Origin: Anaerolineae bacterium
GTDB lineage: Bacteria > Chloroflexota > Anaerolineae > Aggregatilineales > Ch27
NCBI GenBank assembly: GCA_013178165.1
Contig: JABLXG010000004.1
Coordinates: 248,001-312,000, forward strand
DNA: 64,000 nucleotides
Direction of reading: 5' to 3'
In this document: in pieces, positions 36,284-44,814 of the stretch
Position numbering within the stretch: position 1 is the stretch's first letter
How the letters are laid out: each line of letters starts with the position of its first letter
Translations under genes and position numbers: made by a program
Notes under the pieces: model-generated
Seen by the model: only the letters and a program-made list of their open reading frames with translations
What the model was told of the DNA's origin: nothing
Databases searched by the model: none

Positions 36284-37495
36284 ATGGACGCGCAGTTCAT
36301 CACCTCGCCTGCCTGGTCCCCGCGTACAAGGCGCACAGTCGCCCTTATCGCCCTGCTGGTAGTGGGCGTTTTTGCCTGGCGACTGGGGGATATGTGGCCG
36401 CCGATCATCATTGCCCTGGTGCTGGCCTACCTGCTCAGCCCGATTGTCGGCCTGGCTGAGCGTTGGCTGCCGTTTGGCAACCGCAGGATGCGGCGCATGA
36501 TCGGCACGGTGCTGGGGTTTGTGACGGCTATCCTGGCTATTGTCATTGTGCTGCTGATCATCGTCCCGGCCATCGGGGCGCAGTTGCGCCAGTTCGGGGA
36601 TGTGTTGCCGGCGTTGTATGACCAGATCGAGAGGCTGGTGAACGATCTGCTGGCCATGACAATCACCATTGGCGGCCAGACTATCCACTTGCAGGAATTC
36701 TTCGGTGGTTCGGTCGATGTTGAGCGTGCTTTTACCCTGGCGGAACGCGACCTGGCGACATTTATGCGATCGTTGCTGGGGCCGCTGGCGACGCCTGTGC
36801 TGGGAGCGGTCGGCACGGCGCTGAGCGGCATTATCAGCGCAATCTTCGTGTTGACGATGGTCTTCTATCTGATGCGCGATGGCCCGCGCTTTACTGAAGA
36901 AATCCTGCGGATTGTCCCGGCGCCATACCGTGGCGATGTCCAGTATCTGCTTCGCCGGCTGGGCGAGATCTGGAATGCGTACCTGCGCGGCCAGTTGTTG
37001 CTCTGCCTGACGATGGGCGTGGTGGTCTTTACGGCGGCGACGATTCTGGGCCTGCGCAATCCGGTGGTGCTGGGGCTGTTGAGCGGTGTGCTGGAGTTCA
37101 TCCCCAATCTTGGCCCGGCGCTTGCCTTGATCCCGGCGGCGTTGTTCGGCCTGTTCTTCCCCAGCCAGACTATTCCCGGCCTGGAGGGGGTGTTCTTCAT
37201 GCTGGTGGTGATCGTGGTTTGGACGGGGCTGCAGAACCTGGAAGCGATCTTACTGGTGCCGCGTATCATGGGCAACAGCCTGGATTTGCATCCGTTCATC
37301 GTGATTGTGGCCGTGATCGGCGGGGCGACGCTGGCAGGGGCGCTGGGAGTCATCCTGGCGGCGCCGGTAGTCGCCTCGTTGCGTTTGCTGGGGGGCTACC
37401 TGTATTTGAAGCTGATGCAGCCTGAGCCTGGCCCGCTTGCCGGATTGCAGGTGATTGACGAGGTTCGGGTCAGCCAGCAGGAGGAACCTGTGTGA
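36284..37495 (+). CDS. AI-2E family transporter (PerM/YdiK-like)
   Basis: This 403-residue membrane protein of the AI-2E/UPF0118 family has about eight helices. Hallmarks: PIIIALVLAYLLSPIVGLAE near the N-terminus, a variable soluble loop, LRRLGEIWNAYLRGQLLLCL, LGLLSGVLEFIPNLGPALAL and RIMGNSLDLHPFIVIVAVIGG. Members export diverse small molecules or ions (autoinducer-2, Na+/H+ exchange); the substrate here is unknown. The next gene overlaps by 4 nt. Confidence 0.9.
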   Translation: MDAQFITSPAWSPRTRRTVALIALLVVGVFAWRLGDMWPPIIIALVLAYLLSPIVGLAERWLPFGNRRMRRMIGTVLGFVTAILAIVIVLLIIVPAIGAQLRQFGDVLPALYDQIERLVNDLLAMTITIGGQTIHLQEFFGGSVDVERAFTLAERDLATFMRSLLGPLATPVLGAVGTALSGIISAIFVLTMVFYLMRDGPRFTEEILRIVPAPYRGDVQYLLRRLGEIWNAYLRGQLLLCLTMGVVVFTAATILGLRNPVVLGLLSGVLEFIPNLGPALALIPAALFGLFFPSQTIPGLEGVFFMLVVIVVWTGLQNLEAILLVPRIMGNSLDLHPFIVIVAVIGGATLAGALGVILAAPVVASLRLLGGYLYLKLMQPEPGPLAGLQVIDEVRVSQQEEPV

Positions 37496-38451
37496 CGACA
37501 GCGGTGAACAAAGCGGGAATTCAGTTTAACCGCGCCGATTTTCACATCCGCCCGGTGACGGCCGCCGATCGGGCGGCTATTGAAGCTATCGCGGCCCAGA
37601 TCTGGGATGGCGAAGACTATCTGCCGATGGTACTGGATGCCTGGCTGGCGGACGTCAGCGGCCTGTTCTGCGCCGGGGTGATCGGTGAGCGGCTGGTCGC
37701 CGTGGCCAAGCTGACGCACATGGGCGGCGACCAGTGGTGGCTGGAAGGGTTGCGGGTGGATCCGGCCTTTCAGGGGATAGGTCTGGGGCGGATCATGCAC
37801 CACTATATGGTCAACTACAGCCGTCGCTACGCTCCCGGTACGCTGCGTTTCAGCACGGCATCGGGCAATCACGCAGTCATCCGGATGGCCGCGGAAACGG
37901 CTTTTCAGCAGGTGGCAGCTTTTGTTGCGTATGGCGCCGAGGCCGATCCTGCCATCCCGATCGATCGGCTGGTGCGCCTGGAGCCTAGCGATATCGACCG
38001 GGCCTGGGCACGGCTGATCAAGCTGCCGTACTTTGAGGCGGCGCAGCGCACACTGGAAGATAGCTGGCGCTTCCTACCGTTGACTCCTGACCGGCTGCGC
38101 GAGCGATTGGCCGCCGGACAGGTCTACGGCTGGACGCGGTCCGGCGATATGCCGGGGCTGGCCGGGCTGGCGATCCTCAATACGCCACGTGGCACTACCG
38201 GCGAGGAAGAAGCTACACGGCTGTATGTGGGCTATGCTGACGCCCTACCGGACGAGTTTGCGGCCCTGGCGCTGGCGTTGCGCGGGCTGGCCGCGTGGCA
38301 GGGCTTCGAGCGCGTATCGTGGAAGGTCCTGGATGACGCGGTGTTGCTGGCCCGGCTGAAGGCGGCCGGCTACCAGCAACGCTGGGATGAGCAGGTGCTG
38401 CTCTTTGCCCGCGAGCTTTCCCTGACCGAACACGCGATGATCCGGACGTAG
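37492..38451 (+). CDS. double-GNAT acetyltransferase
   Basis: This 319-residue protein starts with a GNAT domain (about 15-150). The acetyl-CoA loop is RVDPAFQGIGLGRIMHHYMV and the following region LRFSTASGNHAVIRMAAETA contains the N-H-A segment. The second half (about 165-310) looks like a degenerate second GNAT fold (WARLIKLPYFEAAQRTLEDS, VSWKVLDDAVLLARLKAAGY). The GTG start overlaps the stop of the transporter gene, so the two are coupled. A link between transport and acetylation is possible, but no substrate can be named. Confidence 0.85.
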   Translation: MTTAVNKAGIQFNRADFHIRPVTAADRAAIEAIAAQIWDGEDYLPMVLDAWLADVSGLFCAGVIGERLVAVAKLTHMGGDQWWLEGLRVDPAFQGIGLGRIMHHYMVNYSRRYAPGTLRFSTASGNHAVIRMAAETAFQQVAAFVAYGAEADPAIPIDRLVRLEPSDIDRAWARLIKLPYFEAAQRTLEDSWRFLPLTPDRLRERLAAGQVYGWTRSGDMPGLAGLAILNTPRGTTGEEEATRLYVGYADALPDEFAALALALRGLAAWQGFERVSWKVLDDAVLLARLKAAGYQQRWDEQVLLFARELSLTEHAMIRT

Positions 38452-38481
38452 ACGGGCGCGTGACCGCGCTGGAGGAGTACG

Positions 38482-38667
38482 ATGACCGATCCATCTGATA
38501 TTCCCACCGAAGTGATTGCCGAGACTGAGCATTACCAGGTGTGGGTCTCCGAGGAACCGGATGGCGAACTGGTTTACCATGTTGAACTTGGCCTGGTGAC
38601 CATCCACCTGTTTGCCGAGGAATTCGAGGAGTTCGTCCAGCTGATCAAGCGTGTGAAAAAAGCGTGA
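38482..38667 (+). CDS. small acidic protein of unknown function
   Basis: This 61-residue acidic protein is unrecognised. Its coding status is supported by a clear ribosome site (GGAGGAG 7 nt before ATG), tight fit after the GNAT gene and a non-random composition. The sequence alternates predicted strands (TEHYQVWVSEEPDGELVYHV, ELGLVTIHLF) and ends in a helix (EEFEEFVQLIKRVKKA). It has no Cys and no membrane segment. It may act with the zinc-ribbon protein encoded 51 nt downstream, but this rests on adjacency only. Confidence 0.7.
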   Translation: MTDPSDIPTEVIAETEHYQVWVSEEPDGELVYHVELGLVTIHLFAEEFEEFVQLIKRVKKA

Positions 38668-38718
38668 TCTACTGCCCCGCCGGGCAGGCAGGCGCGCCTT
38701 CACCAGTCAGGATGATTC

Positions 38719-39216
38719 GTGGGAAAGTTACTTCAGGTTGCGCCCTGCCCGGTGTGCAACTATTACATCGAAGGCGAACTTCATTACGGTGGCAGTAACC
38801 GCAGCCGCCTGTTCATCTACTTTCGCTATGTGCTGGCGATCTGCCACAGTTGCCGTCAGGTGGTTTCTGTGCTGATCGAAACGCCTGCCTACGATCTGCC
38901 GCAGGTGCTGGAAGCCGCGCAGCGCGAAATCACGGTGCTGGAAGGGCGGGTGGAGCAGGGTGATCCGGTGGCACGACGGCTGCTCTCCCTGCATCGCCAG
39001 GCACTGGAAGAGGACGCTGCGGCGCTGGACGGCGTGGAAATCGCCCTCTGTACTGTGTGCGGCAGCCGCGACCTGGCGATCTACGACCATCTTGGCGGCG
39101 ACGCTGGTGAGCACTTTGAGGATGGCTCCGCCTGGATCGACTGCCCGCGCTGTGACGAGGGCCGGCTGTGGATCTATGCGACGGGCAGCTGGGATGAGAT
39201 CGACAACGGGCTGTAG
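38719..39216 (+). CDS. zinc-ribbon protein of unknown function
   Basis: This 165-residue soluble protein is not assigned to a known family. Four CxxC pairs are visible: CPVC near residue 10, CHSC near 41, CTVC near 111 and CPRC near 143. They would form two four-Cys zinc ribbons, one in each half, joined by a helical, charged linker (about 60-105). The start is a GTG without a strong ribosome site. It converges with dprA, 11 nt away, without a terminator between. Paired zinc ribbons suggest nucleic-acid or protein binding, but no function is claimed. Confidence 0.7.
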   Translation: MGKLLQVAPCPVCNYYIEGELHYGGSNRSRLFIYFRYVLAICHSCRQVVSVLIETPAYDLPQVLEAAQREITVLEGRVEQGDPVARRLLSLHRQALEEDAAALDGVEIALCTVCGSRDLAIYDHLGGDAGEHFEDGSAWIDCPRCDEGRLWIYATGSWDEIDNGL

Positions 39217-39227
39217 CACAGGGGCGA

Positions 39228-40097
39228 TCAGCGGGGCAAGGCCCTCAGCCGCCGGTCGAGCGCATCCCAGTTGGTATCGTCTGGCGCCAGCAGGGCTGCC
39301 CCATTTGCCAGCAGCGCCGTGTTGCCGGCGCTCCCGTTGTCTACCGCCAGGATGGGACGCCCCTGTTTGTAGGCAAAACGGGCGGTATACAGGCTGCCAC
39401 TCTCTTCGCCCGCTTCTACCACGATCACGGCCCGGCTCATCCCGGAAATGATACGATTGCGGGCGACCAGCGCTGGCGGGCTGGCCGGTGTATCTGGATG
39501 CCATTCGCTGAGCAGGGCGCCGCTGGCGGCGATGCGGGCTGCCAGCGCGTGCTTGGCTGGTGGAATCTGGTTCAGACCGGAACCGAGAATGGCGATGGTG
39601 CGTCCGCCGCTCTGTAACGCGCCCGTATGCGCCGCCAGATCGATCCCCCAGGCCAGGCCACTGACGATCGTCCAGCCGCGAGCAGCCAGCCCTTCAGCCA
39701 GCGCCGCGGCATAGGCGCGTGCAGCGGAAGATGGCTGGCGGGTGCCTACGATGCCGACCGCCAGATCGTCGGTTGGCTGCAAAACACCCCGGCAGAACAG
39801 CAGCGGCGGCGCGTCGCGCAGGTCATGCAGGAGCGCTGGATAGCGGGGGTGCGAACCGGTCAACAGGGTGAAGCCTGCCTGTTCCCAGGCAATCATCGCC
39901 GCAGCGACCTGCCGCACATCCACGGCTTTGATCGCCGCAGCCAGACGCGGCCCGATACCCGGCACGCTCCGCAGGGCCACTGGGCTGGCGGCATAGACGG
40001 CCTCGACATCGCCGAAGTGATCAAGCAGGTTGCGCAGGGTGACACCGCCAATGCCGGGGATCAGGCAAAGACCAACGAGAAAGGCCAGCTGACTCAC
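39228..40097 (-). CDS. dprA: DNA-processing protein DprA
   Basis: DprA binds incoming single-stranded DNA and loads RecA during natural transformation. The 289 residues include an N-terminal helix-hairpin-helix-like segment (LIPGIGGVTLRNLLDHFG, VPGIGPRLAAAI) and the Rossmann-like DprA core (VGIVGTRQPSSAARAYAA, TIVSGLAWGIDLAAHTGAL, ILGSGLNQIPPAKHALA, then GALLSEWHPDTPASPPALVA and RNRIISGMSRAVIVVEAGEE). The C-terminal winged helix of many DprA proteins is missing, which is common. Its ATG overlaps the pfkA stop by 4 nt. Other competence genes are not visible in the window. Confidence 0.93.
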   Translation of the reverse strand: MSQLAFLVGLCLIPGIGGVTLRNLLDHFGDVEAVYAASPVALRSVPGIGPRLAAAIKAVDVRQVAAAMIAWEQAGFTLLTGSHPRYPALLHDLRDAPPLLFCRGVLQPTDDLAVGIVGTRQPSSAARAYAAALAEGLAARGWTIVSGLAWGIDLAAHTGALQSGGRTIAILGSGLNQIPPAKHALAARIAASGALLSEWHPDTPASPPALVARNRIISGMSRAVIVVEAGEESGSLYTARFAYKQGRPILAVDNGSAGNTALLANGAALLAPDDTNWDALDRRLRALPR

Positions 40098-41077
40098 CTG
40101 GTCTGCGGATCCTCCAGCGTGCGGGCCAGATCATGCAGCGAAAGGTCAAGCTCCTGGCGGCGGCTGATCACTTCCACCAGCGGGGTGGTGATGATCTGGT
40201 GTCCGGAAACGCCAACCATCACGCCGTGCGTGCCGCTGGCCAGGCAGTCTACCGCGGCGGCGCCCAGGCGTGTAGCCAGGATGCGCTCGTAGGCGGTAGG
40301 TTTGCCGCCGCGCTGAATGTACCCCAGGATGGAGGTGCGCACGTCAAAGCCCAGTTCCTGCTGGCGTTCCCGCAAGTACCTCTCGATGGTTGGCACGTCA
40401 TATTGCGCCCCTTCCGCCACCACTACAATGCAGTGCGCCTTGCCGCGGATGTAGGCGTGATCGAGGACGGTGGCGACATCCTCCAGCTCGAAGGGCTTTT
40501 CGGGGATGCAGATCATCTCCGCGCCGGCGGCAATGCCAGCCATCAGCGCCAGATAGCCGCAGTGACGGCCCATCACTTCGATCAGAAAGGCCCGCCGGTG
40601 GGAGGAGGCGGTGGCGCGGATCATGTCGATACAGTCGATCACGGTATTGAGCGCTGTATCCACGCCGATGGTGATCTCTGTGCCGTACAGGTCATTGTCA
40701 ATAGTGCCGGGCGCGCCGACTACTCTGATGCCGGATTCGTGGAGGGCCATGGCCCCGCGCATGGAACCATCGCCGCCGAGCACGACCAGCCCTTCGATCC
40801 CCTGTTCATTGAGCGTGCGCAGGGCTTTGCGGTGGCCTTCCCGGGTCATAAATTCGTCGCTGCGGGCGGTCTCCAGAATCGTCCCGGCACGGTCCAGGAT
40901 GCCGCCGACCGAGCGCAGGGTCATCTCCCGCACATTGCCGTCGCACAAACCCTGATAACCGGCGATGATGCCCACGACCTCCATGCCATAACCCAGCCCG
41001 CGACGCACTGCGGCCCGGATGAAGGGGTTCATGCCGGGGGAATCGCCGCCGCTGGTGAGGATGCCAATCCGCTTCAC
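40094..41077 (-). CDS. pfkA: 6-phosphofructokinase
   Basis: This enzyme phosphorylates fructose-6-phosphate in glycolysis. The 327 residues carry PfkA motifs in order: RIGILTSGGDSPGMNPFIRA (ATP/PPi site), GTILETARSDEF, LVVLGGDGSMRGAMAL (GGDGS indicates ATP dependence), GAPGTIDNDLYGTEITIGVD (catalytic Asp in TIDND), IEVMGRHCGYLALMAG and ILGYIQRGGKPTAYERILAT. The GTG at 41077 is chosen because GGAGGACACC lies just upstream; the longer frame has no family similarity. It overlaps dprA by 4 nt. The bacterial allosteric ATP-type is most likely. Confidence 0.95.
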   Translation of the reverse strand: MKRIGILTSGGDSPGMNPFIRAAVRRGLGYGMEVVGIIAGYQGLCDGNVREMTLRSVGGILDRAGTILETARSDEFMTREGHRKALRTLNEQGIEGLVVLGGDGSMRGAMALHESGIRVVGAPGTIDNDLYGTEITIGVDTALNTVIDCIDMIRATASSHRRAFLIEVMGRHCGYLALMAGIAAGAEMICIPEKPFELEDVATVLDHAYIRGKAHCIVVVAEGAQYDVPTIERYLRERQQELGFDVRTSILGYIQRGGKPTAYERILATRLGAAAVDCLASGTHGVMVGVSGHQIITTPLVEVISRRQELDLSLHDLARTLEDPQTR

Positions 41078-41161
41078 GGGTGTCCTCCATAAGGGGCCAG
41101 AACCAGAGCGTGTCCGGGCTAATGATAACACAGCGCCGGGAACGGGGCATTGGCGCGGCGG

Positions 41162-41797
41162 CTATTCCTCCGCCTGCTGGGGCGGCGGTACACCAGCCGC
41201 CAGCAGACGGTTGTACAGCGCTACTGCCCGCGGGTCAATCGCTTCTCCCTTTCGGAGCAGCCGGCGGAGCTGGTGCACCAGGGCGAAAAGCAGCGCCTCA
41301 TCCAGATCACGTTCGGCCAGCGGACGTAACCGGACGATCCACCCGGCAGTCCGTGATGGCTCAACCAGATCGGCCAGGTAGAATAGTTTGTCAGCGCGGG
41401 TCATTGCCGGGTGGCCGGTGGTGTGGTAGAGCACGGCGCTGGCCGTCACTGGATCGTGAAAGCCCAGCGCTGCCTCGGCCTCCCGGAGGGCTATCGCCCC
41501 GTGGAGCAGCGCCGGGTTCTGTCGTTCAACAGGCCGGATCCGGCAGCCCAGCCGCTGCGCCTCAGCCAGCAGGTCATGACCATCGTTTTCTTTGGCGGCG
41601 TCATGGATCCAGCCGGCCAGCCGCAGCGCGGGCAGTTGCTCCGCCAGGCCGTGCAGTGCCGCCAACCGGGTCACCGATTCGACTACGCCGGCCGTATGGG
41701 CGAAGCGTGCGTCTGAGAGTCGCTCCCGCGCCCAGGCGCGCGCCTGTTGCTCCAGTGCAGAGGCGATTTCGGAGTCAGACAAGGAGTGGGCGGTCAT
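41162..41797 (-). CDS. yqeK: YqeK-like HD phosphohydrolase
   Basis: This 211-residue HD-domain protein resembles YqeK, which hydrolyses diadenosine tetraphosphate symmetrically. The metal motifs are RFAHTAGVVESV (first His), LAGWIHDAAKENDG (HD dyad), NPALLHGAIALREAEAALGF, and AVLYHTTGHPAMTRADKLFY with the later His residues and Asp. The start is uncertain: ATG 41797 is preferred, and an in-frame start at 41857 is open. YqeK is often next to nadD and rsfS, which are not here; its neighbour pfkA lies 84 nt downstream on the same strand. Confidence 0.83.
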   Translation of the reverse strand: MTAHSLSDSEIASALEQQARAWARERLSDARFAHTAGVVESVTRLAALHGLAEQLPALRLAGWIHDAAKENDGHDLLAEAQRLGCRIRPVERQNPALLHGAIALREAEAALGFHDPVTASAVLYHTTGHPAMTRADKLFYLADLVEPSRTAGWIVRLRPLAERDLDEALLFALVHQLRRLLRKGEAIDPRAVALYNRLLAAGVPPPQQAEE

Positions 41798-41938
41798 CAG
41801 GATTCCGTTAGCAATACGTTGCCCGGTGGGTGGACGGCGGCCAGCTATCCGTGTCACCGGGCTGTGTTACAATGATATAAGTATACCATCGAACCTGTCT
41901 ATGGTATGGCGCTGGTTCAGGGTCGGGAGGAGCGCGGT

Positions 41939-44110
41939 ATGATGCGGTCGATGATGGTGCGGCTGGGGGTGGTCATGGCAGCTATGCTGGCGCTGGGCCT
42001 GCTGGTAGAGGCTCAGGGGCCAACGATCCTGCGGCTGGGACTGCTGGATTCGGCGGATAGCCCTGCCGGGCGCGGCGCGCAGATGGCCATCGCCGAGATC
42101 AATGGAGCAGGGGGGCTGCTTGGCCCGGATGGCCGGGTCTACGCTTTTGAGTTGCTCTCGGTGCCGGTGACTACCGCAGACGAGGTGCGCTCCGGCTTGC
42201 AGGCGCTAGCCGAACGTGACGTGCTGGCCATTCTGGGGCCGGATGACACTGCGGTGACGCTGGCCGTGTTTAACGACCTGCGGGCGCTGGCCCGGCCTGT
42301 GCTGACAGCGGCAACGGGCGATTCGATCACCATCGCCGACACCGCCGACTTCATCTTTCGCTCCCGGGCGCCGGAGCAGGTCTACGCGCAGGCGGCGGCG
42401 ACCTTTCTGCTGGAACGGCTGCGTGCCCAGAATGTGGTGATCATCCAGGCCGGGGAAGGCACCGCTGAGAGCGTTGCCACGTTCACGGCGGCGCTGGGCA
42501 GCCGCAACATTGTGCCGCGTTCAACACTGCAGTGGAACGACCCGGAGGCGCTGGATAACCTGCTGGCCGACCTGCGTAGCCTGAATCCGGAGGTGGTGGC
42601 GATCTGGGGTGGGGTGGAAGCAGCAGCCGACCTGCTTGTTGCCTTGCGCGGTGCGGGTTGGGAAGGGACTTACTTCTACCGCGACGCCGACCAACCTGCC
42701 TTTCAGGAAGCGATTCGCAGCGCGCTTGGGCCGCGGCTGGGTTCCGTGGTCGGCGTGACTAACTGGACGCCAGGCGTGCGCTCCGCGCCCAGCGATCGCT
42801 TTCTGCGTCGCTATGTGACCACCTTCGGCGCGGTGCCGGACGGTTTGAGCGCCGCTTTCTATGACGCTGTTTACCTGCTGGCAGCGGGCATCGAGGCAGC
42901 TGGCCCGGTGCCTGAACAGGTGCGCCAGGGGTTGCAGGGCCTGGAAAGCCGGGTAGGAGTGCAGGGCACGTTCACGCCGGGGCGCTTTGTCATCGGTGAA
43001 ACGATCAACGCCGCTGCGGTGTTCGAGCTGAATGCCTACGCCGTGCCACAGGTGCTCAGCCTGGTGATCAACAACCAGCTTGTCCCCAACCCCGGCGAAG
43101 ATGTGGTATCGCTGCAGACGCCTGTCCCGGCCACACCGACTCTCTCGCCAACGCCGTCGCCCACAGCCACGCCGGAGGGCGTGTATGGGATTGTGCAGAG
43201 CGAACGCCTCAATGTGCGGACTGGCCCTGGTTTGAATTATGAGGTTGTCGGCCAGCTTCAGGGTGGGGAGACGATCTTCCCGGTTGGGGCAAACGCCGAT
43301 TTCACCTGGCTGGTGGTGCCGTTCCGGGGGTCAACGGGCTGGGTGGCGGCCTACCTGGTGGACCTGCGCGGCAACCGCAACCTGCTGCCGATCATCGTGC
43401 CACCGCCGTCGCCCACGCCGGTCATCACACCCACGCCATCCCCCGCTCCGCTGGCTGACCTGATCGTGATCTCGGCCAGTATCGAGCCGGTGCGGCCTAT
43501 CTCCGGGCAGCAATTCCTGGTCAGGGCGGTCATCCGCAACCAGGGGGTGGTGAATTCTGTGGAAACGGCGCTGGCGGCATCCTTCCAGCCCGGTGAGGTG
43601 TATACCTCGGCGCCGATCCTGCCGCTGGCGCCTGGCCAATCGATCGAAGTCTTCCTGACGCCGACGGTCAACGGTTCCGGGACATATACCGTGCAGCTGG
43701 TCACCGACCTCAACAACCTGGTCAACGAGGGGCCAGCGGGCGAAGCCAACAACCTCTACCCGGTGACCTATACGCTGGATCGCGCTGTGCTGCGGGCTGG
43801 CACGGCGATGCTCGCGCCGGGACAGGAACATGACATGATGGGGAGCGGGACGAGCATCCTGCGCTGGGACGGGGCGACGCTCAGCGCCCTGAATGGGGCG
43901 CAGGTGACACTGCTGCCGGGCGTGTCCTGGGGCGGGTTGTATTACGACCTTTTGCTGGGTGTAGCTGGAGGGAGTGTGCCCCGTTCCAGTCTGCCGACCG
44001 GGGCGGTGGTCGGGCTGATCACTGTACCGGAAGGATACCGTGGCGCGTTGCGTATCGATGGTTACGATGGCGACACGCTGCGCTACACCTTCCGGGTGTA
44101 CACGCCCTGA
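41939..44110 (+). CDS. secreted ligand-binding protein with SH3b and CARDB domains
   Basis: This 723-residue secreted protein begins with a signal peptide (VRLGVVMAAMLALGLLVEAQ). Residues about 28-395 form a periplasmic-binding domain of the branched-chain amino acid/ABC receptor type (AQMAIAEINGAGGLLGPDGR, VLAILGPDDTAVTLAVFN, VVGVTNWTPGVRSAPSDRFL, GLSAAFYDAVYLLAAGIEAA). A Thr/Pro linker leads to a bacterial SH3 domain (about 414-475: SERLNVRTGPGLNYEVVGQL). A second Pro-rich linker precedes a CARDB-like domain (about 504-600) and a C-terminal domain (about 610-723). The ATG has GGGAGG 8 nt upstream. No transporter genes are nearby, so it may be an anchored sensor or adhesin. Confidence 0.85.
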   Translation: MMRSMMVRLGVVMAAMLALGLLVEAQGPTILRLGLLDSADSPAGRGAQMAIAEINGAGGLLGPDGRVYAFELLSVPVTTADEVRSGLQALAERDVLAILGPDDTAVTLAVFNDLRALARPVLTAATGDSITIADTADFIFRSRAPEQVYAQAAATFLLERLRAQNVVIIQAGEGTAESVATFTAALGSRNIVPRSTLQWNDPEALDNLLADLRSLNPEVVAIWGGVEAAADLLVALRGAGWEGTYFYRDADQPAFQEAIRSALGPRLGSVVGVTNWTPGVRSAPSDRFLRRYVTTFGAVPDGLSAAFYDAVYLLAAGIEAAGPVPEQVRQGLQGLESRVGVQGTFTPGRFVIGETINAAAVFELNAYAVPQVLSLVINNQLVPNPGEDVVSLQTPVPATPTLSPTPSPTATPEGVYGIVQSERLNVRTGPGLNYEVVGQLQGGETIFPVGANADFTWLVVPFRGSTGWVAAYLVDLRGNRNLLPIIVPPPSPTPVITPTPSPAPLADLIVISASIEPVRPISGQQFLVRAVIRNQGVVNSVETALAASFQPGEVYTSAPILPLAPGQSIEVFLTPTVNGSGTYTVQLVTDLNNLVNEGPAGEANNLYPVTYTLDRAVLRAGTAMLAPGQEHDMMGSGTSILRWDGATLSALNGAQVTLLPGVSWGGLYYDLLLGVAGGSVPRSSLPTGAVVGLITVPEGYRGALRIDGYDGDTLRYTFRVYTP

Positions 44111-44154
44111 TCCGGGTGGAAGTCCGGCGCGCCGTCCAACCAGTTCCAGATCAA

Positions 44155-44187
44155 ACAGGCCCGCATGCTGATGTTATGCGGGCCTGT
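44155..44187 (-). terminator. terminator after infA
   Basis: A perfect 12-bp stem (44155-44166 with 44176-44187) encloses a 9-nt loop between convergent genes. The T-rich side (TTTGATC) lies in the minus direction, so it serves infA; it may also stop the plus-strand transcript. Confidence 0.7.
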
Positions 44188-44215
44188 GGACAGCAGTGAA
44201 CGATGCCCGACCGGC

Positions 44216-44476
44216 TTAATCTTCTTCTTCGTCCGACCGGGAGCCAGGACGCTGTTTCTTGTAGCGGTAGACGATCCGTCCACGCGTGGGGTCGTAGGGA
44301 CTGAGTTCCAGGCGCACCCGGTCGCCGAGCAAGATGCGGATATAGTACTTGCGCATCTTGCCGGAAAGATAGGCCAGCACCTGGTGCCCGTTGTCCAGCT
44401 CGACGGTGAACTGGGTATTGGGCAGGGCTTCAACCACGCGGCCCTCGACCTCGATCTTCTCTTCGCTCTTAGGCAT
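44216..44476 (-). CDS. infA: translation initiation factor IF-1
   Basis: IF-1 binds the 30S A site during initiation. This protein has 86 residues, somewhat longer than the typical 72, owing to an acidic/basic C-terminal tail ([14 protein letters not shown]). The S1/OB-fold core is canonical: [60 protein letters not shown] and RIVYRYK. It lies 20 nt after rpsU, and both likely share a transcript. In many bacteria infA is in the ribosomal spc region; here it lies next to rpsU and two S1 genes. Confidence 0.96.
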   Translation of the reverse strand: MPKSEEKIEVEGRVVEALPNTQFTVELDNGHQVLAYLSGKMRKYYIRILLGDRVRLELSPYDPTRGRIVYRYKKQRPGSRSDEEED

Positions 44477-44496
44477 AGGTCACTATGGACGCCAGT

Positions 44497-44709
44497 CTAC
44501 CCATGGCCCACTTTGCCCAGGGCCTTCCGTTGACGGCGGCGCGAGCGGCGGATCGCCTTTTTCTTCTGGATACGGCGCAGTTCACTCTTGGAGACGTGCC
44601 ACCGCTTGCGGCGGACGGTGCTCAACACACCGCTCTTGGCGACGCTCTTGCGGAATCGCTTCAGCAGTTGTTCCTGTGATTCGTTAGGGCGCAGCGTTAC
44701 TGAAGGCAA
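44497..44709 (-). CDS. rpsU: 30S ribosomal protein S21
   Basis: S21 is a small basic protein near the anti-Shine-Dalgarno end of 16S rRNA that helps mRNA binding. It has 70 residues. The TTG at 44709 is selected because it gives the family N-terminus MPSVTLRPNES and has GGGAGG 9 nt upstream; an in-frame TTG three codons earlier abuts that ribosome site. Further signature: LLKRFRKSVAKSGVLSTVRR and the Arg/Lys-rich tail. It is co-transcribed with infA. Confidence 0.94.
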   Translation of the reverse strand: MPSVTLRPNESQEQLLKRFRKSVAKSGVLSTVRRKRWHVSKSELRRIQKKKAIRRSRRRQRKALGKVGHG

Positions 44710-44765
44710 ACCAACCAACCTCCCTTAGTCTTCGATCTGACGTAACCTGTGATGTGTTAGCATGG

Positions 44766-44795
44766 ATTATACCGTACAGGTAATTACCATGCCAG
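44766..44795 (-). promoter_or_regulatory. promoter of rpsU-infA
   Basis: On the minus strand a perfect TATAAT (44766-44771) has a weak -35, CTGGCA (44790-44795), at 18 nt. It lies between the S1 gene and rpsU. Confidence 0.5.
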
Positions 44796-44814
44796 AGTCA
44801 GTTTACAGACCGCT

